Assembly: GCF_001436045.1 (NCBI RefSeq)
Contig: NZ_AZER01000008.1
Span: forward strand, 1-64,000
Source of the DNA: Limosilactobacillus frumenti DSM 13145
GTDB taxonomy: Bacteria; Bacillota; Bacilli; Lactobacillales; Lactobacillaceae
Direction: 5' to 3'
Length of the DNA: 64,000 bases
Part shown: positions 45,772 through 56,067 of the stretch, one piece after another
Numbering within the stretch: position 1 is the first letter of the stretch
Layout: every line of letters starts with the position of its first letter
The notes under the pieces: model-generated
The model's database searches: none
Seen by the model: only the letters and a program-made list of their open reading frames with translations
What the model was told of the DNA's origin: nothing
Made by a program: the position numbers and the translations under genes

Positions 45772-46788
45772 ATGGCTGAACAAATTGCAGTATTAGGAGC
45801 AGGTTCTTGGGGGAGCGTGCTCGCCAACATGTTAGTAGAAAATGGTCACCAGGTTAAATTATGGTCACGAAACAAAGAACAAGTTGACCAGTTGAACAAT
45901 GACCATGTCAATCCACGCTACATGCATGATTTTACGTACTCAACAAATTTAGTAGCGACAAATGATATGACTGCTGCGGTTAAGGGAGCCACAGTTGTCT
46001 TGATTGTCATCCCGACGAAGGGAATTCGTCAGGTTGCTCGCAAGCTAGACAAAGTGTTGGGTGAGTTAGACCAACGTCCTCTAATTGTTCATGCCACAAA
46101 AGGGTTGGAACAAAATACATATAAGCGGCCATCAGAAATGATTGCAGAAGAAATTGACCCAATGCACCGGCAAGGGATCGTCGTTCTTTCTGGTCCAAGT
46201 CATGCTGAAGACGTAGCAATCAAGGATATGACTGCGGTGACTGCTGCTTGCATTAGTTTGAACAGCGCTACGCGAATTCAGAAGTTGTTTTCTAATAACT
46301 ACTTCCGGGTCTACACTAACGACGACGTCATTGGTGCTGAATTTGGTGCTGCCTTAAAGAATATCATTGCGATTGGTGCTGGTGCCTTACAAGGATTGGG
46401 CTACCATGACAATGCCCGGGCGGCACTGATTACTCGGGGATTGGCAGAAATTCGGCGGCTCGGAGTGGCCTTTGGAGCTAATCCAATGACCTTTATTGGA
46501 TTGTCAGGGGTCGGCGATCTGGTTGTTACTGCCACTAGTAAAAATTCTCGTAATTGGCGTGCTGGCTATCAACTTGGTCAGGGTCGGCAATTAGACGATG
46601 TGATTGAACACATGGGAATGGTCATTGAAGGGGTATATACAACCAAGGCCGCCCATGAGTTAAGCTTGAAGCGGCAAGTTAAAATGCCGATTACTGATGC
46701 CCTTTACCGGGTTCTATATGAAGGTGAAGACATCAAGAACGCGATTTCACAATTGATGAATCGGGATCTTACTTCAGAAATTGAATAA
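45772..46788 (+). CDS. gpsA: glycerol-3-phosphate dehydrogenase, NAD(P)-dependent
   Basis: GpsA makes sn-glycerol-3-phosphate from dihydroxyacetone phosphate for phospholipids and lipoteichoic acid. The 338 residues have the dinucleotide-binding GAGSWGSVLANM at 9-20, the catalytic lysine in GAALKNIIAIGAG near 190, and GLSGVGDLVVTATS near 245. GGAGAA lies before the ATG, two bases after lgt. It provides the lipid backbone used by Lgt and, indirectly, LtaS-like enzymes. Confidence 0.96.
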   Translation: MAEQIAVLGAGSWGSVLANMLVENGHQVKLWSRNKEQVDQLNNDHVNPRYMHDFTYSTNLVATNDMTAAVKGATVVLIVIPTKGIRQVARKLDKVLGELDQRPLIVHATKGLEQNTYKRPSEMIAEEIDPMHRQGIVVLSGPSHAEDVAIKDMTAVTAACISLNSATRIQKLFSNNYFRVYTNDDVIGAEFGAALKNIIAIGAGALQGLGYHDNARAALITRGLAEIRRLGVAFGANPMTFIGLSGVGDLVVTATSKNSRNWRAGYQLGQGRQLDDVIEHMGMVIEGVYTTKAAHELSLKRQVKMPITDALYRVLYEGEDIKNAISQLMNRDLTSEIE

Positions 46789-46859
46789 GTATGGTAAAAT
46801 GCTAACAGATGGAGATTAAGAGAATTTAGTACATCTCTATAGGAAAGGGTTTATTTGTT

Positions 46860-47771
46860 ATGAAACGTGTACGTAAAGCTATTATTCCGGCAGCGGGATT
46901 GGGAACCCGTTTTCTGCCAGCAACTAAGGCATTAGCAAAGGAAATGCTGCCAATCGTTGATAAGCCAACGATTCAATTTATCGTCGAAGAAGCACGGAAG
47001 TCTGGAATCGAAGACATTGTGGTTGTCGATGGTAAGAATAAGCGTTCAATTGAAGACCACTTCGATTCTAATCCAGAATTGGAAGACAACTTACGCGCTA
47101 AGCACAAGGATGAAATGTTGAAGTTAGTTGAAGAAACTACCGATATCAACATTTACTTCATTCGTCAATCCCACCCACGCGGCTTAGGGGATGCTGTTTT
47201 GACTGCTCGGGACTTCATTGGTGATGAACCATTTGTTGTTATGCTTGGTGATGATTTGAACAACATCAACAACAACGGTCAAAACTTAACGAAACAATTA
47301 ATTGACAGTTACGAACAAACTGGTGCTTCAACCTTAGCCGTTATGCGTGTGCCACACGAAGATACTGCTAAGTACGGGGTTATCAACCCAAGTAAGGAAG
47401 TCACTCCTGGCCTGTACAACGTTACTAGTTTTGTTGAAAAGCCAGAACCAAAGAAGGCACCAAGTGACCTTGCCATTATTGGTCGGTACGTCTTCACACC
47501 AGAAATTTTTGATGTGTTAGCGAAGACGAAGCCAGGCAAGGGTGGCGAAATTCAATTAACTGATGCTATTGATACCCTGAACCAAACACAACGGGTATTT
47601 GCACGTGAATACACTGGTGACCGTTACGATGTTGGTAACAAGTTTGGCTGGATTCAAACCAACATTGAATATGGTTTAAACCACCCACAAACGAAGGATG
47701 AATTACGTGAATACATCAAACAACTTGGTGCTAAACTAACTGCTGAAGATAAGAAGAGCAGTAAAAAGTAA
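46860..47771 (+). CDS. galU: UTP-glucose-1-phosphate uridylyltransferase
   Basis: GalU makes UDP-glucose from glucose-1-phosphate and UTP. The 303-residue nucleotidyltransferase has the UTP-binding [19 protein letters not shown] near residue 11 and VMLGDD near 130. It is well matched to pgm (49032), which supplies glucose-1-phosphate, and to galE, which epimerizes the product. GAAAGGG precedes the ATG. A 71-base gap from gpsA suggests its own promoter, though I found only weak hexamers. Confidence 0.96.
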   Translation: MKRVRKAIIPAAGLGTRFLPATKALAKEMLPIVDKPTIQFIVEEARKSGIEDIVVVDGKNKRSIEDHFDSNPELEDNLRAKHKDEMLKLVEETTDINIYFIRQSHPRGLGDAVLTARDFIGDEPFVVMLGDDLNNINNNGQNLTKQLIDSYEQTGASTLAVMRVPHEDTAKYGVINPSKEVTPGLYNVTSFVEKPEPKKAPSDLAIIGRYVFTPEIFDVLAKTKPGKGGEIQLTDAIDTLNQTQRVFAREYTGDRYDVGNKFGWIQTNIEYGLNHPQTKDELREYIKQLGAKLTAEDKKSSKK

Positions 47772-47783
47772 TCTTAATCAATC

Positions 47784-47828
47784 AAGAGGAAGCTAATAAG
47801 CCCAGTGGATATTAGCTTCCTCTTATTA
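47784..47828 (+). terminator. galU terminator
   Basis: GAGGAAGCTAATA pairs with TATTAGCTTCCTC, with T-rich sequence after it. Confidence 0.85.
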
Positions 47829-47845
47829 TTAGTAAGTTAAAATGA

Positions 47846-47874
47846 TAGACAAATAGGCAAAAAATCAGTATCAT
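47846..47874 (+). promoter_or_regulatory. trxB promoter
   Basis: TAGACA (47846-47851) and TATCAT (47869-47874) are 17 bases apart, about 40 bases before trxB. Confidence 0.55.
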
Positions 47875-47913
47875 ATTGAATAATTGATTTACTGATGAAG
47901 GAGGAACAATCGA

Positions 47914-48846
47914 ATGGCAGAGCAACAACAATATGATGTCGTCGTAATTGGTGCTGGTCCTGGTGGTATGACTGCTGCAATGTATGCCTCCCGTGCCAAC
48001 TTATCTGTCTTGATGTTAGATCGGGGAATTTACGGTGGTAATTTAAACAACACCGATACGATTGAAAATTATACTGGGTTTAAGTCCGTCAAGGGTGCTG
48101 ATTTGGCTCAACAGATGTATGACGGCGCGACTCAATTTGGTGCTAAATATGCCTATGGAACGGTTAAACAGATTAAGGTTAATGATCAGGGTTTAAAGGA
48201 AGTAACAACTGACATGGATGAAACTTTCTTAGCCAAGGCCGTGGTGATTGCTACTGGTTCGACCCAGCGCCACCTCAATGTTCCCGGTGAAGAGAAATTT
48301 AGCGGCCGGGGAGTTTCATACTGTGCCGTTTGTGATGGAGCATTCTTCAAAGACCGTGACTTAATCGTTGTTGGTGGTGGAGACTCCGCTGTAGAAGAGG
48401 GAATGTATCTAACTAATTTGGCCCACTCAGTAACGGTTCTTGTTCGTGGTGATAAGCTAAAGGCGCAGCCATTAATGCAAGAACAGGCTCGTCAAAATGA
48501 CAAAATGAAATTCATCTTCAATACAAGTGTGACGGCCATTGAAGGTGATGATAATAAGGTCACTGCTGTCAGGACTCATCAAAATGAGACCGGTGAAGAT
48601 AGCCAGTTAGCTGCTGATGGGGTATTCATTTATGTTGGCAACGTTCCAATGACGTCACCGTTCGCTGATCTCGGCATTCTTGATAAAGCTGGCTGGGTCA
48701 AAACTGATGACCGCATGCATACCAGGTTGCCTGGTGTGTTTGCAATTGGTGATGTTCGTGAGACACCATTGCGACAGATTGCAACAGCAGTTGGCGACGG
48801 TGCCATTGCTGGTCAAGAAGTTTATCAGTATGTGCAAGGTTTGTAG
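47914..48846 (+). CDS. trxB: thioredoxin reductase
   Basis: TrxB moves electrons from NADPH to thioredoxin and NrdH. The 310-residue flavoprotein has the FAD motif GAGPGGMTAAMYASR near 12, the redox pair CAVC in SYCAVCDGAFF near 137, and the NADPH motif GGGDSAVEEGMYL near 154. AAGGAGG lies before the ATG. It probably serves the NrdHEF system encoded at 4.5-8.2 kb. Confidence 0.96.
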   Translation: MAEQQQYDVVVIGAGPGGMTAAMYASRANLSVLMLDRGIYGGNLNNTDTIENYTGFKSVKGADLAQQMYDGATQFGAKYAYGTVKQIKVNDQGLKEVTTDMDETFLAKAVVIATGSTQRHLNVPGEEKFSGRGVSYCAVCDGAFFKDRDLIVVGGGDSAVEEGMYLTNLAHSVTVLVRGDKLKAQPLMQEQARQNDKMKFIFNTSVTAIEGDDNKVTAVRTHQNETGEDSQLAADGVFIYVGNVPMTSPFADLGILDKAGWVKTDDRMHTRLPGVFAIGDVRETPLRQIATAVGDGAIAGQEVYQYVQGL

Positions 48847-48888
48847 TAGTCTTGGACATGATATTGTTTCATTTTACAAATCCACTAT

Positions 48889-48932
48889 TGCCGAGGAAGC
48901 TAGCACTTCACTAGTCTTCTCGGCTTTTAATT
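48889..48932 (+). terminator. trxB terminator
   Basis: GCCGAGGAAG and CTTCTCGGC pair with a loop that itself holds CTAG repeats; TTTTAATTTTT follows. Confidence 0.85.
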
Positions 48933-48937
48933 TTTCC

Positions 48938-48999
48938 TAGTAAAACTTTAGTAAAACAATCAGGTAAAGGCGCACAATAGATTCAGAATGCGGTATACT
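48938..48999 (+). promoter_or_regulatory. pgm promoter region with two TAGTAAAAC repeats
   Basis: TAGTAAAAC occurs at 48938 and 48949, exactly 11 bases apart. It is the reverse complement of the core repeated at the galE promoter. A good -10 TATACT lies at 48994-48999, with no recognisable -35. The repeats lie about 37 bases upstream of the -10, so an activator role is possible. Confidence 0.45.
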
Positions 49000-49031
49000 G
49001 ATACCAGATTAAATTAGAGGGGAGCACTAAG

Positions 49032-50759
49032 ATGAGCTGGAAAGATACTTACCAAGTTTGGAAGAATCGTACAGACTTAGAGCAAGACTTAAAAGATGAA
49101 TTAGATGCAATGACTGACGATAAGGAAATTGAGGATGCCTTTTATGCCCCAATGTCTTTTGGTACAGCCGGAATGCGGGGCTTAATGGGTCCTGGAATTA
49201 ATCGGATGAATGTTTACACCGTTCGTCAAGCCACTGAAGGATTGGCTACTTTAATGGAGTCCTTAGGGGATGAAGTTAAGCAACGCGGTGTCGCTATTGG
49301 TTATGATTCTCGTCACCATTCCCGTCAATTTGCTCATGATTCTGCCCGTGTATTAGGTGCTCATGGTATTAAGACCTACATTTACGATAATTTACGCCCA
49401 ACACCTGAACTGTCATTTGCTGTTCGTCATTTGCATACCTATGCTGGTATTATGATCACCGCTAGTCATAATCCAAAGGAATACAATGGTTACAAGATTT
49501 ACGGTGAAGATGGTGGCCAGATGCCACCTAAGGAATCAGACCAAATGACTTCTTACATTCGGAAGATTTCTGACATTTTTGATATTAAGTTAGCTGACGA
49601 ACAAGAATTGCTTGATAACGGTACTGAAACCATTATTGGTGAAGATGTTGACGCAGCTTACCTAGCTAATGCTAAACAAGTTACCATTAACCATGAATTA
49701 GCCCAGAAGTATGGTAAGGACATGAAGTTTGTCTTTACTCCATTATGCGGTACTGGTCGGATGCTTGGTGAACGGGCACTTCGTCAAGCTGGTTTTACAA
49801 ACTTCACCATCGAACCAACCGAAGCCCAACCAAATGGTGACTTCCCAGGCTTGAAGCATCCAAATCCCGAATTCCCTGAAGCATTTGTTCGTTCCATCAA
49901 GTTAGGCAAGCAGGTTGACGCAGATGTCTTGATTGCTACTGACCCAGATGCTGATCGGCTTGGTTGTGCTGTTCGTCAGCCTAATGGCGAATACCAATTA
50001 TTGACAGGGAACCAAATTGCATCAGTAATGCTGCACTACATTTTGGAAGCTCATAAGCAAGCTGGCACATTGCCGAAGAATGCTGCAGCAGTTAAGTCCA
50101 TTGTTTCAACTAATTTTGCTGCTAAGATTGCAGCTGACTATGGCGTGAAGATGATTAATGTTTTGACTGGTTTCAAGTGGATTGCTGACCAAATTCACCA
50201 ATACGAAACTGGAAAAGCCGATCACACCTTCATGTTTGGTTTCGAAGAAAGTTATGGTTACTTGATTAAGCCATTTGTTCGTGATAAGGATGCTATCCAA
50301 TCACTGACCCTTTTGGCTGAAGTAGCTGCTTACTACCGGAGCCGCAACATGACCTTGTATGATGGTGTTCAAGAACTCTTTAAGAAGTATGGTTACTTCC
50401 GTGAACGGACCGTGGCCAACATGTACCCAGGCGTTGATGGCCCCGCTAAGATGGCTGCTCTGATGAAGAAGTTCCGTGAAGAAGCACCAACTGAATTTGC
50501 GGGTCACAAGGTTGTACTAACTGAAGACTTCTCCAACAATACTAAGACCGCTGCTGATGGCACGGTTTCTGAATTGGGTATTCCTGAGTCAAACGTTTTG
50601 CGGTATGTCTTAGATGATGAAACCTGGATTGCTATCCGGCCATCTGGAACGGAACCAAAGCTTAAGTTCTACATTGGTACGAGTGCTGATGATCCAGAAA
50701 AGGCTAACGACAAGTTAAATCAATTTGCTAAGGCCCTGGCCGATTTTGCTGAAGATTAA
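49032..50759 (+). CDS. phosphoglucomutase/phosphomannomutase
   Basis: An alpha-D-phosphohexomutase of 575 residues that interconverts glucose-6-phosphate and glucose-1-phosphate. The phosphoserine loop ITASHNPKEYNGYK near 145, the metal-binding DPDADRLG near 310, the sugar-binding GFEESYGYL near 400 and the C-terminal RPSGTEPKLKFY near 540 are all present. It feeds GalU and GalE. AGGGGAG precedes the ATG. The longer, PgcA-like form is usual in Firmicutes. Confidence 0.95.
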   Translation: MSWKDTYQVWKNRTDLEQDLKDELDAMTDDKEIEDAFYAPMSFGTAGMRGLMGPGINRMNVYTVRQATEGLATLMESLGDEVKQRGVAIGYDSRHHSRQFAHDSARVLGAHGIKTYIYDNLRPTPELSFAVRHLHTYAGIMITASHNPKEYNGYKIYGEDGGQMPPKESDQMTSYIRKISDIFDIKLADEQELLDNGTETIIGEDVDAAYLANAKQVTINHELAQKYGKDMKFVFTPLCGTGRMLGERALRQAGFTNFTIEPTEAQPNGDFPGLKHPNPEFPEAFVRSIKLGKQVDADVLIATDPDADRLGCAVRQPNGEYQLLTGNQIASVMLHYILEAHKQAGTLPKNAAAVKSIVSTNFAAKIAADYGVKMINVLTGFKWIADQIHQYETGKADHTFMFGFEESYGYLIKPFVRDKDAIQSLTLLAEVAAYYRSRNMTLYDGVQELFKKYGYFRERTVANMYPGVDGPAKMAALMKKFREEAPTEFAGHKVVLTEDFSNNTKTAADGTVSELGIPESNVLRYVLDDETWIAIRPSGTEPKLKFYIGTSADDPEKANDKLNQFAKALADFAED

Positions 50760-50783
50760 TAGTTGGAATAATTCTGAAATACA

Positions 50784-50834
50784 AACAAGAGCCCTGAAGG
50801 TTCGGTTATAACCAAACCTTCAGGGCTCTTTTGT
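50784..50834. terminator. bidirectional terminator between pgm and the LtaS-like gene
   Basis: A 16-base-pair perfect stem, AAGAGCCCTGAAGGTT against AACCTTCAGGGCTCTT, is flanked by A and T tracts. Confidence 0.92.
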
Positions 50835-50855
50835 CATATCTCGATTCTTATTAAA

Positions 50856-53783
50856 TTACTTTGCGACTTCTTTCAGAAATGAGTTATGCAATAAGTAGTG
50901 GTGGCCAGCAGTTAAATCATACTGGACAAGCTGATAATCGTGGAAGAGTTGTCGTTGCCGTTTGTTTAGATGAACATGTTTGCCTTGACCATTAATAAAG
51001 TCGCGGCCACTCTGATGAGCTGCATTGTTCTTGGATGTACCATTTGTTGGCAATGACGTGGCCGGAATATCATGAGCGATCTTTGTCAACAATGCAAAGT
51101 ATGGTGAAACCTTAACGTTCATTTGCTCCAGAGCAAGTGCACCGAAGTTATTTGGTGAAACGAGCTTATAACGATGGGTAAATTTCGTCCGATTCAACTT
51201 TTGGGCAGCAGGATTACTGTAAATAAAGTAATCCGTTTCATGCAGTGGTACACCATACTTTCCCATCGGTAAGCCGTGATAAATTCCTGGTAGGTGGTCG
51301 CCGTACCAAACCACGGTTACTGGCTGCTTCATTTCATCCAGCTGCTTAACCCAGGCACGTAAAGCTGCATCAGTATAGTGGATTCCTTGAATGTAAGTTT
51401 CAATTTGCGCCTGCTGGTCAGGGGTATTGAAGCCTTTTCCGCTGACCTTGAATTGGCGTTCATGATAGTAGCTTGGATTATAGGGCATATGATTCTGCAT
51501 CGTCGCCATTTGGACGAACTTCCCGTGAGGTTGACGCAATAAGTTTAATGATATTTCCTTATATGCCGAGTCGTCACTAACCCGTGGACTATTCTGAATT
51601 TTTTTAGTGTAAGTAATCTTTGCACCGCCATCAAAGTGGTAGAACTTATTAAAACCAAACTTTCGGTAGACGGTCTTGCGACTGTATAAGTTGGCTGTGA
51701 ACGGGTGGATCCCAATACTATATGGGAATAGTTGGTTGATCGTAAATGCACGTTTTTGATATGGCACTAATTGAGAATAGGGGGTCGGCATTGTTGGTGA
51801 GAAGTTGGCAATTGAAAGTCCAGTTAATGCCTGGTACTCCATATTGGCCGTTCCTCCACCATATCCAGAACTTAGCATTAGACCACTGGTAGAATGCTTT
51901 TTTAGCTCATGCAGGTATGGGATGGGATCACCACCGTGAACTTTAAGACCAGGAACACGGGCAGGATCAGAGTAGCTTTCGCTTAAAACAAAGACCAGGT
52001 TTTGGTGACCAACGGAATTATGGAGGCGTTGGTGGTTCATGATGGCACCTTCTCGTTGGTACTTCTTAGCAATATGCATCATTGTGGTTCGTGAGTATCC
52101 ATGGGGCTTACTCATCGTATGAACATCAATATTATTGGCAAATTGAAGAAGGGTTCCGTTTAACTTAGCACCGCGCAGCTGAGAGTAGAAGTAAGGAATA
52201 TCATCCATGTTTTGTAGCTGCTTATAAATGATGGAACTGCTATGGTTGGCAAGTGTAAAGCTGGCCAGATACAGGACAGCTAGTACAGCCGTGATAATTC
52301 GACCACTAATTGAAAAGCGGGAGCCTGCACCTATCTGGTGCTCTAACCAAATTGTCAGGGCCATTACGACGATTATTGCTAGGATAATGATGACAATAAT
52401 GCGTTTATTTACCATCCCCAGCATTGCACCTGGTGCAGCTAATGTGGACAAGTCCGTTGGAATGATTGGTTCATTTCGGGCGGTAATCTTGAGCATTGAG
52501 GCCACGATCCATCCACCATATAAGATGACACTAATTCCAGTTGTAAGCCACCAACGATTGGTGATGGCCATAATAATAATTGCGACGGCAAAGGCAATCG
52601 CCACGTTGACGAGGACGATCTTGATGCGTTCAGTCATCACCCATTGCACCATTGTCCAATTACCGTTCCACAGGAGTGCAAAGGCAATTAGTGTCATCAG
52701 CCAAAGGAGTACAAAGGTCAGCATTAAGGGCCAGTAACGTCGCCAGGTCTTAAATAGATAATGATTAACTTGACTGATGCTTAGTGACAACTGCCAATGA
52801 GGACAAAAGCGGACAATAGCAATGGTCAGGCCTTGCAAAATGACCCATAATACAATGGCAAGCAGAAATCCACTTGTCCATGAAAAATTATTCATCAAAA
52901 AAGGAGTAAAAGCCATTGGTAAACCGAGCAGATTAAGGGTTAAGATCCCCTGATAAGTGTCACTTGTTCGCCAAGCAGCTTGTGCTTTTGGATGACTAAT
53001 ACTGACTCCAGCTACCAGCAGCATACAGGTAATTAGCATGAAGGGCTGGTATGGATTAATTGCTAACAAGTAGTGGTTGTTAGGTGTAAGTCCATTGTGC
53101 GGACTGTAAACAACATTGTTCATATTAAGCCAAGTAACCACCGTGCTAAATAAGAATAAGACCATCGTTAGACAACCATATTTGAGAGGTGACCATTGTC
53201 TTAACCATTGCTGATCATTAGCAAGCCAATCGCCGATAGCAAATAGATAGCCAAACCAAATTAAACTATTTCCCCGGTGGAAGCCAAAGGCATCATAGCC
53301 ATTGATAAAGTTTAAAATGAGGAACGCACCAGTAATGATCAATAGCCACCGTCGTCGTTGACTAATTGACCAGCGGTGGAACAGTTGGTGGAGATAGGGT
53401 GATGCCCAAACGAGAGCCGTTGATAACAGCCAGGTAATGAACACTTGCTGAACCACGTATAGCTCAGGTGATCGCTGACTGGCATTAACCACTGGCTGGG
53501 TTGTGTAGTGGGCCCAAGTAAACGTGATTAATCCAATAAGCCACGTTAGCATTAGAATTCCTTGTCGTTGGGGATGGTGATGCTGTTGATAACCAATCAT
53601 GATGGGAATAAGAATAACGCTGCCCGCGACAAATGTTTTTAGCATCCACCAGCCCACAAATCTCCAGCCTGTTTGCGTGCTAGTAAGGGTTTGGCCAACT
53701 GTCCCGACAAAGCAAATTGTTGCCATGAGGCTAGCAAGTGCTGTGTACCAATGTACTTTGTAGTGAGCTAAACGGTGAAACAT
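50856..53783 (-). CDS. very large LTA-synthase-family membrane phosphotransferase
   Basis: A 975-residue protein whose last 400 residues form an extracellular sulfatase-like domain of the LtaS/MdoB family. Metal and catalytic motifs are FVLSESYSDP near 600, the probable nucleophile threonine in GYGGGTANMEY near 645, and WYGDHLPGIYHG near 825. The first 550 residues are unusual: about fifteen hydrophobic segments, against five in typical LtaS of 640-700 residues. The first ten look like a separate transporter- or acyltransferase-like membrane module. Likely role is transfer of glycerol phosphate or a similar group to an envelope polymer; the substrate is unknown. AGGAT lies before the ATG. Confidence 0.85.
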   Translation of the reverse strand: MFHRLAHYKVHWYTALASLMATICFVGTVGQTLTSTQTGWRFVGWWMLKTFVAGSVILIPIMIGYQQHHHPQRQGILMLTWLIGLITFTWAHYTTQPVVNASQRSPELYVVQQVFITWLLSTALVWASPYLHQLFHRWSISQRRRWLLIITGAFLILNFINGYDAFGFHRGNSLIWFGYLFAIGDWLANDQQWLRQWSPLKYGCLTMVLFLFSTVVTWLNMNNVVYSPHNGLTPNNHYLLAINPYQPFMLITCMLLVAGVSISHPKAQAAWRTSDTYQGILTLNLLGLPMAFTPFLMNNFSWTSGFLLAIVLWVILQGLTIAIVRFCPHWQLSLSISQVNHYLFKTWRRYWPLMLTFVLLWLMTLIAFALLWNGNWTMVQWVMTERIKIVLVNVAIAFAVAIIIMAITNRWWLTTGISVILYGGWIVASMLKITARNEPIIPTDLSTLAAPGAMLGMVNKRIIVIIILAIIVVMALTIWLEHQIGAGSRFSISGRIITAVLAVLYLASFTLANHSSSIIYKQLQNMDDIPYFYSQLRGAKLNGTLLQFANNIDVHTMSKPHGYSRTTMMHIAKKYQREGAIMNHQRLHNSVGHQNLVFVLSESYSDPARVPGLKVHGGDPIPYLHELKKHSTSGLMLSSGYGGGTANMEYQALTGLSIANFSPTMPTPYSQLVPYQKRAFTINQLFPYSIGIHPFTANLYSRKTVYRKFGFNKFYHFDGGAKITYTKKIQNSPRVSDDSAYKEISLNLLRQPHGKFVQMATMQNHMPYNPSYYHERQFKVSGKGFNTPDQQAQIETYIQGIHYTDAALRAWVKQLDEMKQPVTVVWYGDHLPGIYHGLPMGKYGVPLHETDYFIYSNPAAQKLNRTKFTHRYKLVSPNNFGALALEQMNVKVSPYFALLTKIAHDIPATSLPTNGTSKNNAAHQSGRDFINGQGKHVHLNKRQRQLFHDYQLVQYDLTAGHHYLLHNSFLKEVAK

Positions 53784-53931
53784 AGAATCCTACTTTCTTT
53801 CTAAAATCTGCATACCTGTCTATTATATCGAATCACCGGGGGCTAGCAATAAAGTTTCTGGTCCAAAGAAGGCGATTAGTCGATTGGTTAGACAAATCAA
53901 ACAAGTTGATGGACCAATTTGTTTCAATAGA

Positions 53932-53945
53932 CGAATGCATGTTCT
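53932..53945 (+). promoter_or_regulatory. possible LexA (DinR-type) box before uvrBA
   Basis: CGAATGCATGTTCT resembles the Gram-positive SOS box CGAACATATGTTCG in its outer CGAA and TTC and lies just before a TAAAAT -10 (53951-53956). Several central bases differ. Confidence 0.45.
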
Positions 53946-53974
53946 GATGATAAAATAAATGAAGCAAATATCGG

Positions 53975-54000
53975 GGCTGGGAACATCCAGCCTTTTCTTT
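53975..54000 (+). terminator. terminator-like hairpin in the uvrB leader
   Basis: GGCTGG-GAACAT-CCAGCC is followed by TTTTCTTT and lies between the promoter region and the uvrB start. It may attenuate uvrBA transcription or be a leftover terminator. Confidence 0.5.
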
Positions 54001-54018
54001 ATGTTAGGGGGATTAATA

Positions 54019-56055
54019 GTGATTTATCGTCAACCACACAAGCCGTTTGAACTGGTATCTGATTACAAACCGACTGGCGACCAGCCGGAAGCAATCAAAG
54101 AGCTTACGAACGGTATTGAAAAAGGCGAAAAGGCACAGATCCTATTGGGAGCCACTGGTACTGGTAAGACATTTACAATTTCCAATGTCATTGCCAATGT
54201 TAATAAGCCAACGCTAATTCTCTCCCATAATAAGACTTTAGCAGGCCAGCTTTATGGCGAAATGAAGAAATTCTTTCCACATAACGCGGTTGAATATTTT
54301 GTTTCCTATTATGATTACTACCAACCAGAAGCATATGTTCCTTCAAGTGATACCTACATTGAAAAGGATGCTTCCATTAATGATGAAATCGATGAGTTAC
54401 GACACTCAGCGACCTCTTCACTAATGGAGCGTGACGACGTAATTGTTGTGGCATCTGTTTCTTCTATTTTTGGATTAGGGGACCCGAGTGAATACCATAA
54501 TCATGTTGTTTCCTTACGAGTTGGTCAGCAGGTAGACCGCGATCAATTTCTTCGCCAACTGGTGAATATTCAGTTTGAGAGAAATGATATCGACTTTCAG
54601 CGGGGTCGGTTCCGGGTTCACGGTGACGTTGTGGAGGTATTTCCAGCCTCACGGGACGATAAGGCATTGCGGATCGAATTCTTTGGTGATGAAATTGACC
54701 GGATTCGGGTCGTTGACGCTTTAACCGGTGAAGTCTTGGGTGATCGGGAACATGTATCAATCTTCCCAGCAACCCACTTTTTGACCAGTGATGAAATTAT
54801 GGACCGGGCCTTGCCGCAAATTGAAGCTGATATGAAAACCCAAGTCCATAAGTTCACTAAAGAAGGGAAACTGTTGGAGGCGGAAAGACTTCAACAGCGG
54901 ACTACTTATGATATCGAGATGCTCCGGGAAATGGGCTACTGTAATGGGATCGAAAACTATTCTCGGTATATGGATGGTCGAAAGCCAGGTGAGCCACCGT
55001 ACACTTTGTTAGACTTCTTCCCTAAGGACTTCTTGCTAGTGGTAGATGAATCCCACCAAACGATGCCGCAGGTGCGGGGAATGTACAATGGTGACCATGC
55101 CCGCAAGAAGATGCTGGTGGATTATGGGTTCCGTTTGCCAAGTGCCTACGACAACCGGCCTCTCAAATTGGATGAATTCGAGAAGCATATTAACCAAGTA
55201 GTCTACATGTCAGCAACACCGGGACCGTACGAAGAAGCTCAAACGGATCACGTTGTTCAACAGATTATTCGGCCAACGGGGTTATTAGATCCCACAATTG
55301 AGGTGCGGCCAGTGATGGGACAAATTGATGACTTGGTTGCTGAAATTAATAAACGGGTTGAGAAACATGAGCGGGTCTTTGTGACAACTTTAACCAAAAA
55401 GATGTCAGAGGACCTAACTGATTACCTGAAAGACCTGGGGTTGAAGGTGAAGTACCTGCACTCAGATATTAAAACTTTGGAACGGACGCAAATTATTCGT
55501 GACTTGCGGTTAGGGAAGTTTGATGTTCTTGTCGGCATTAACTTATTGCGGGAAGGATTGGATGTTCCCGAAGTATCATTGGTCGCAATTTTAGATGCTG
55601 ATAAGGAAGGCTTCTTGCGGAATGAACGGTCATTGATTCAAACAATTGGTCGGGCAGCGCGGAATGCTCATGGGGCAGTTATTATGTATGCTGATACGAT
55701 CACTGACTCAATGCAAAAGGCGATTGATGAAACCGCACGGCGGCGGAAAATTCAGCAAGCATACAACAAGAAACACGGTATTACACCAAAGACGATTATC
55801 AAGCCAATCCAGGAGGCAATTTCTGCAACAAAGAAGAGTGCCGATAGCGGTGAAAAAGAAACTGATACTGAATTTACCACTAAGGACTTTGCTAAATTGA
55901 GTCATACTGCTCAGGAGAACATGGTTGAAGAACTGACTGAACAGATGCGGGCGGCGGCTAAACGGCTAGACTTTGAGCAGGCGGCTACGTTGCGTGATAC
56001 AGTGATGGAATTACAAAGCCAGATGAGTGGCAAAAAAGTAAAGCACGGTAAGTAA
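54019..56055 (+). CDS. uvrB: excinuclease ABC subunit B
   Basis: UvrB is the damage-verifying helicase of nucleotide excision repair. The 678 residues have Walker [13 protein letters not shown] near 40, the damage-probing beta-hairpin ([20 protein letters not shown] region near 95), helicase motifs including QTIGRAARN near 545, and a C-terminal UVR motif ([18 protein letters not shown]) that contacts UvrC. I start at GTG 54019 with AGGGGGA six bases in front; the open frame upstream lies across the leader hairpin. It is followed by uvrA after twelve bases. Confidence 0.96.
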   Translation: MIYRQPHKPFELVSDYKPTGDQPEAIKELTNGIEKGEKAQILLGATGTGKTFTISNVIANVNKPTLILSHNKTLAGQLYGEMKKFFPHNAVEYFVSYYDYYQPEAYVPSSDTYIEKDASINDEIDELRHSATSSLMERDDVIVVASVSSIFGLGDPSEYHNHVVSLRVGQQVDRDQFLRQLVNIQFERNDIDFQRGRFRVHGDVVEVFPASRDDKALRIEFFGDEIDRIRVVDALTGEVLGDREHVSIFPATHFLTSDEIMDRALPQIEADMKTQVHKFTKEGKLLEAERLQQRTTYDIEMLREMGYCNGIENYSRYMDGRKPGEPPYTLLDFFPKDFLLVVDESHQTMPQVRGMYNGDHARKKMLVDYGFRLPSAYDNRPLKLDEFEKHINQVVYMSATPGPYEEAQTDHVVQQIIRPTGLLDPTIEVRPVMGQIDDLVAEINKRVEKHERVFVTTLTKKMSEDLTDYLKDLGLKVKYLHSDIKTLERTQIIRDLRLGKFDVLVGINLLREGLDVPEVSLVAILDADKEGFLRNERSLIQTIGRAARNAHGAVIMYADTITDSMQKAIDETARRRKIQQAYNKKHGITPKTIIKPIQEAISATKKSADSGEKETDTEFTTKDFAKLSHTAQENMVEELTEQMRAAAKRLDFEQAATLRDTVMELQSQMSGKKVKHGK

Positions 56056-56067
56056 GGAGGAATGAAC

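Noticed and set aside
52228-52737. A 169-codon plus-strand open frame opposite the LtaS-like gene
   Set aside because: It is the mirror of a hydrophobic coding region on the other strand and has no ribosome binding site; chance long frames are common there.
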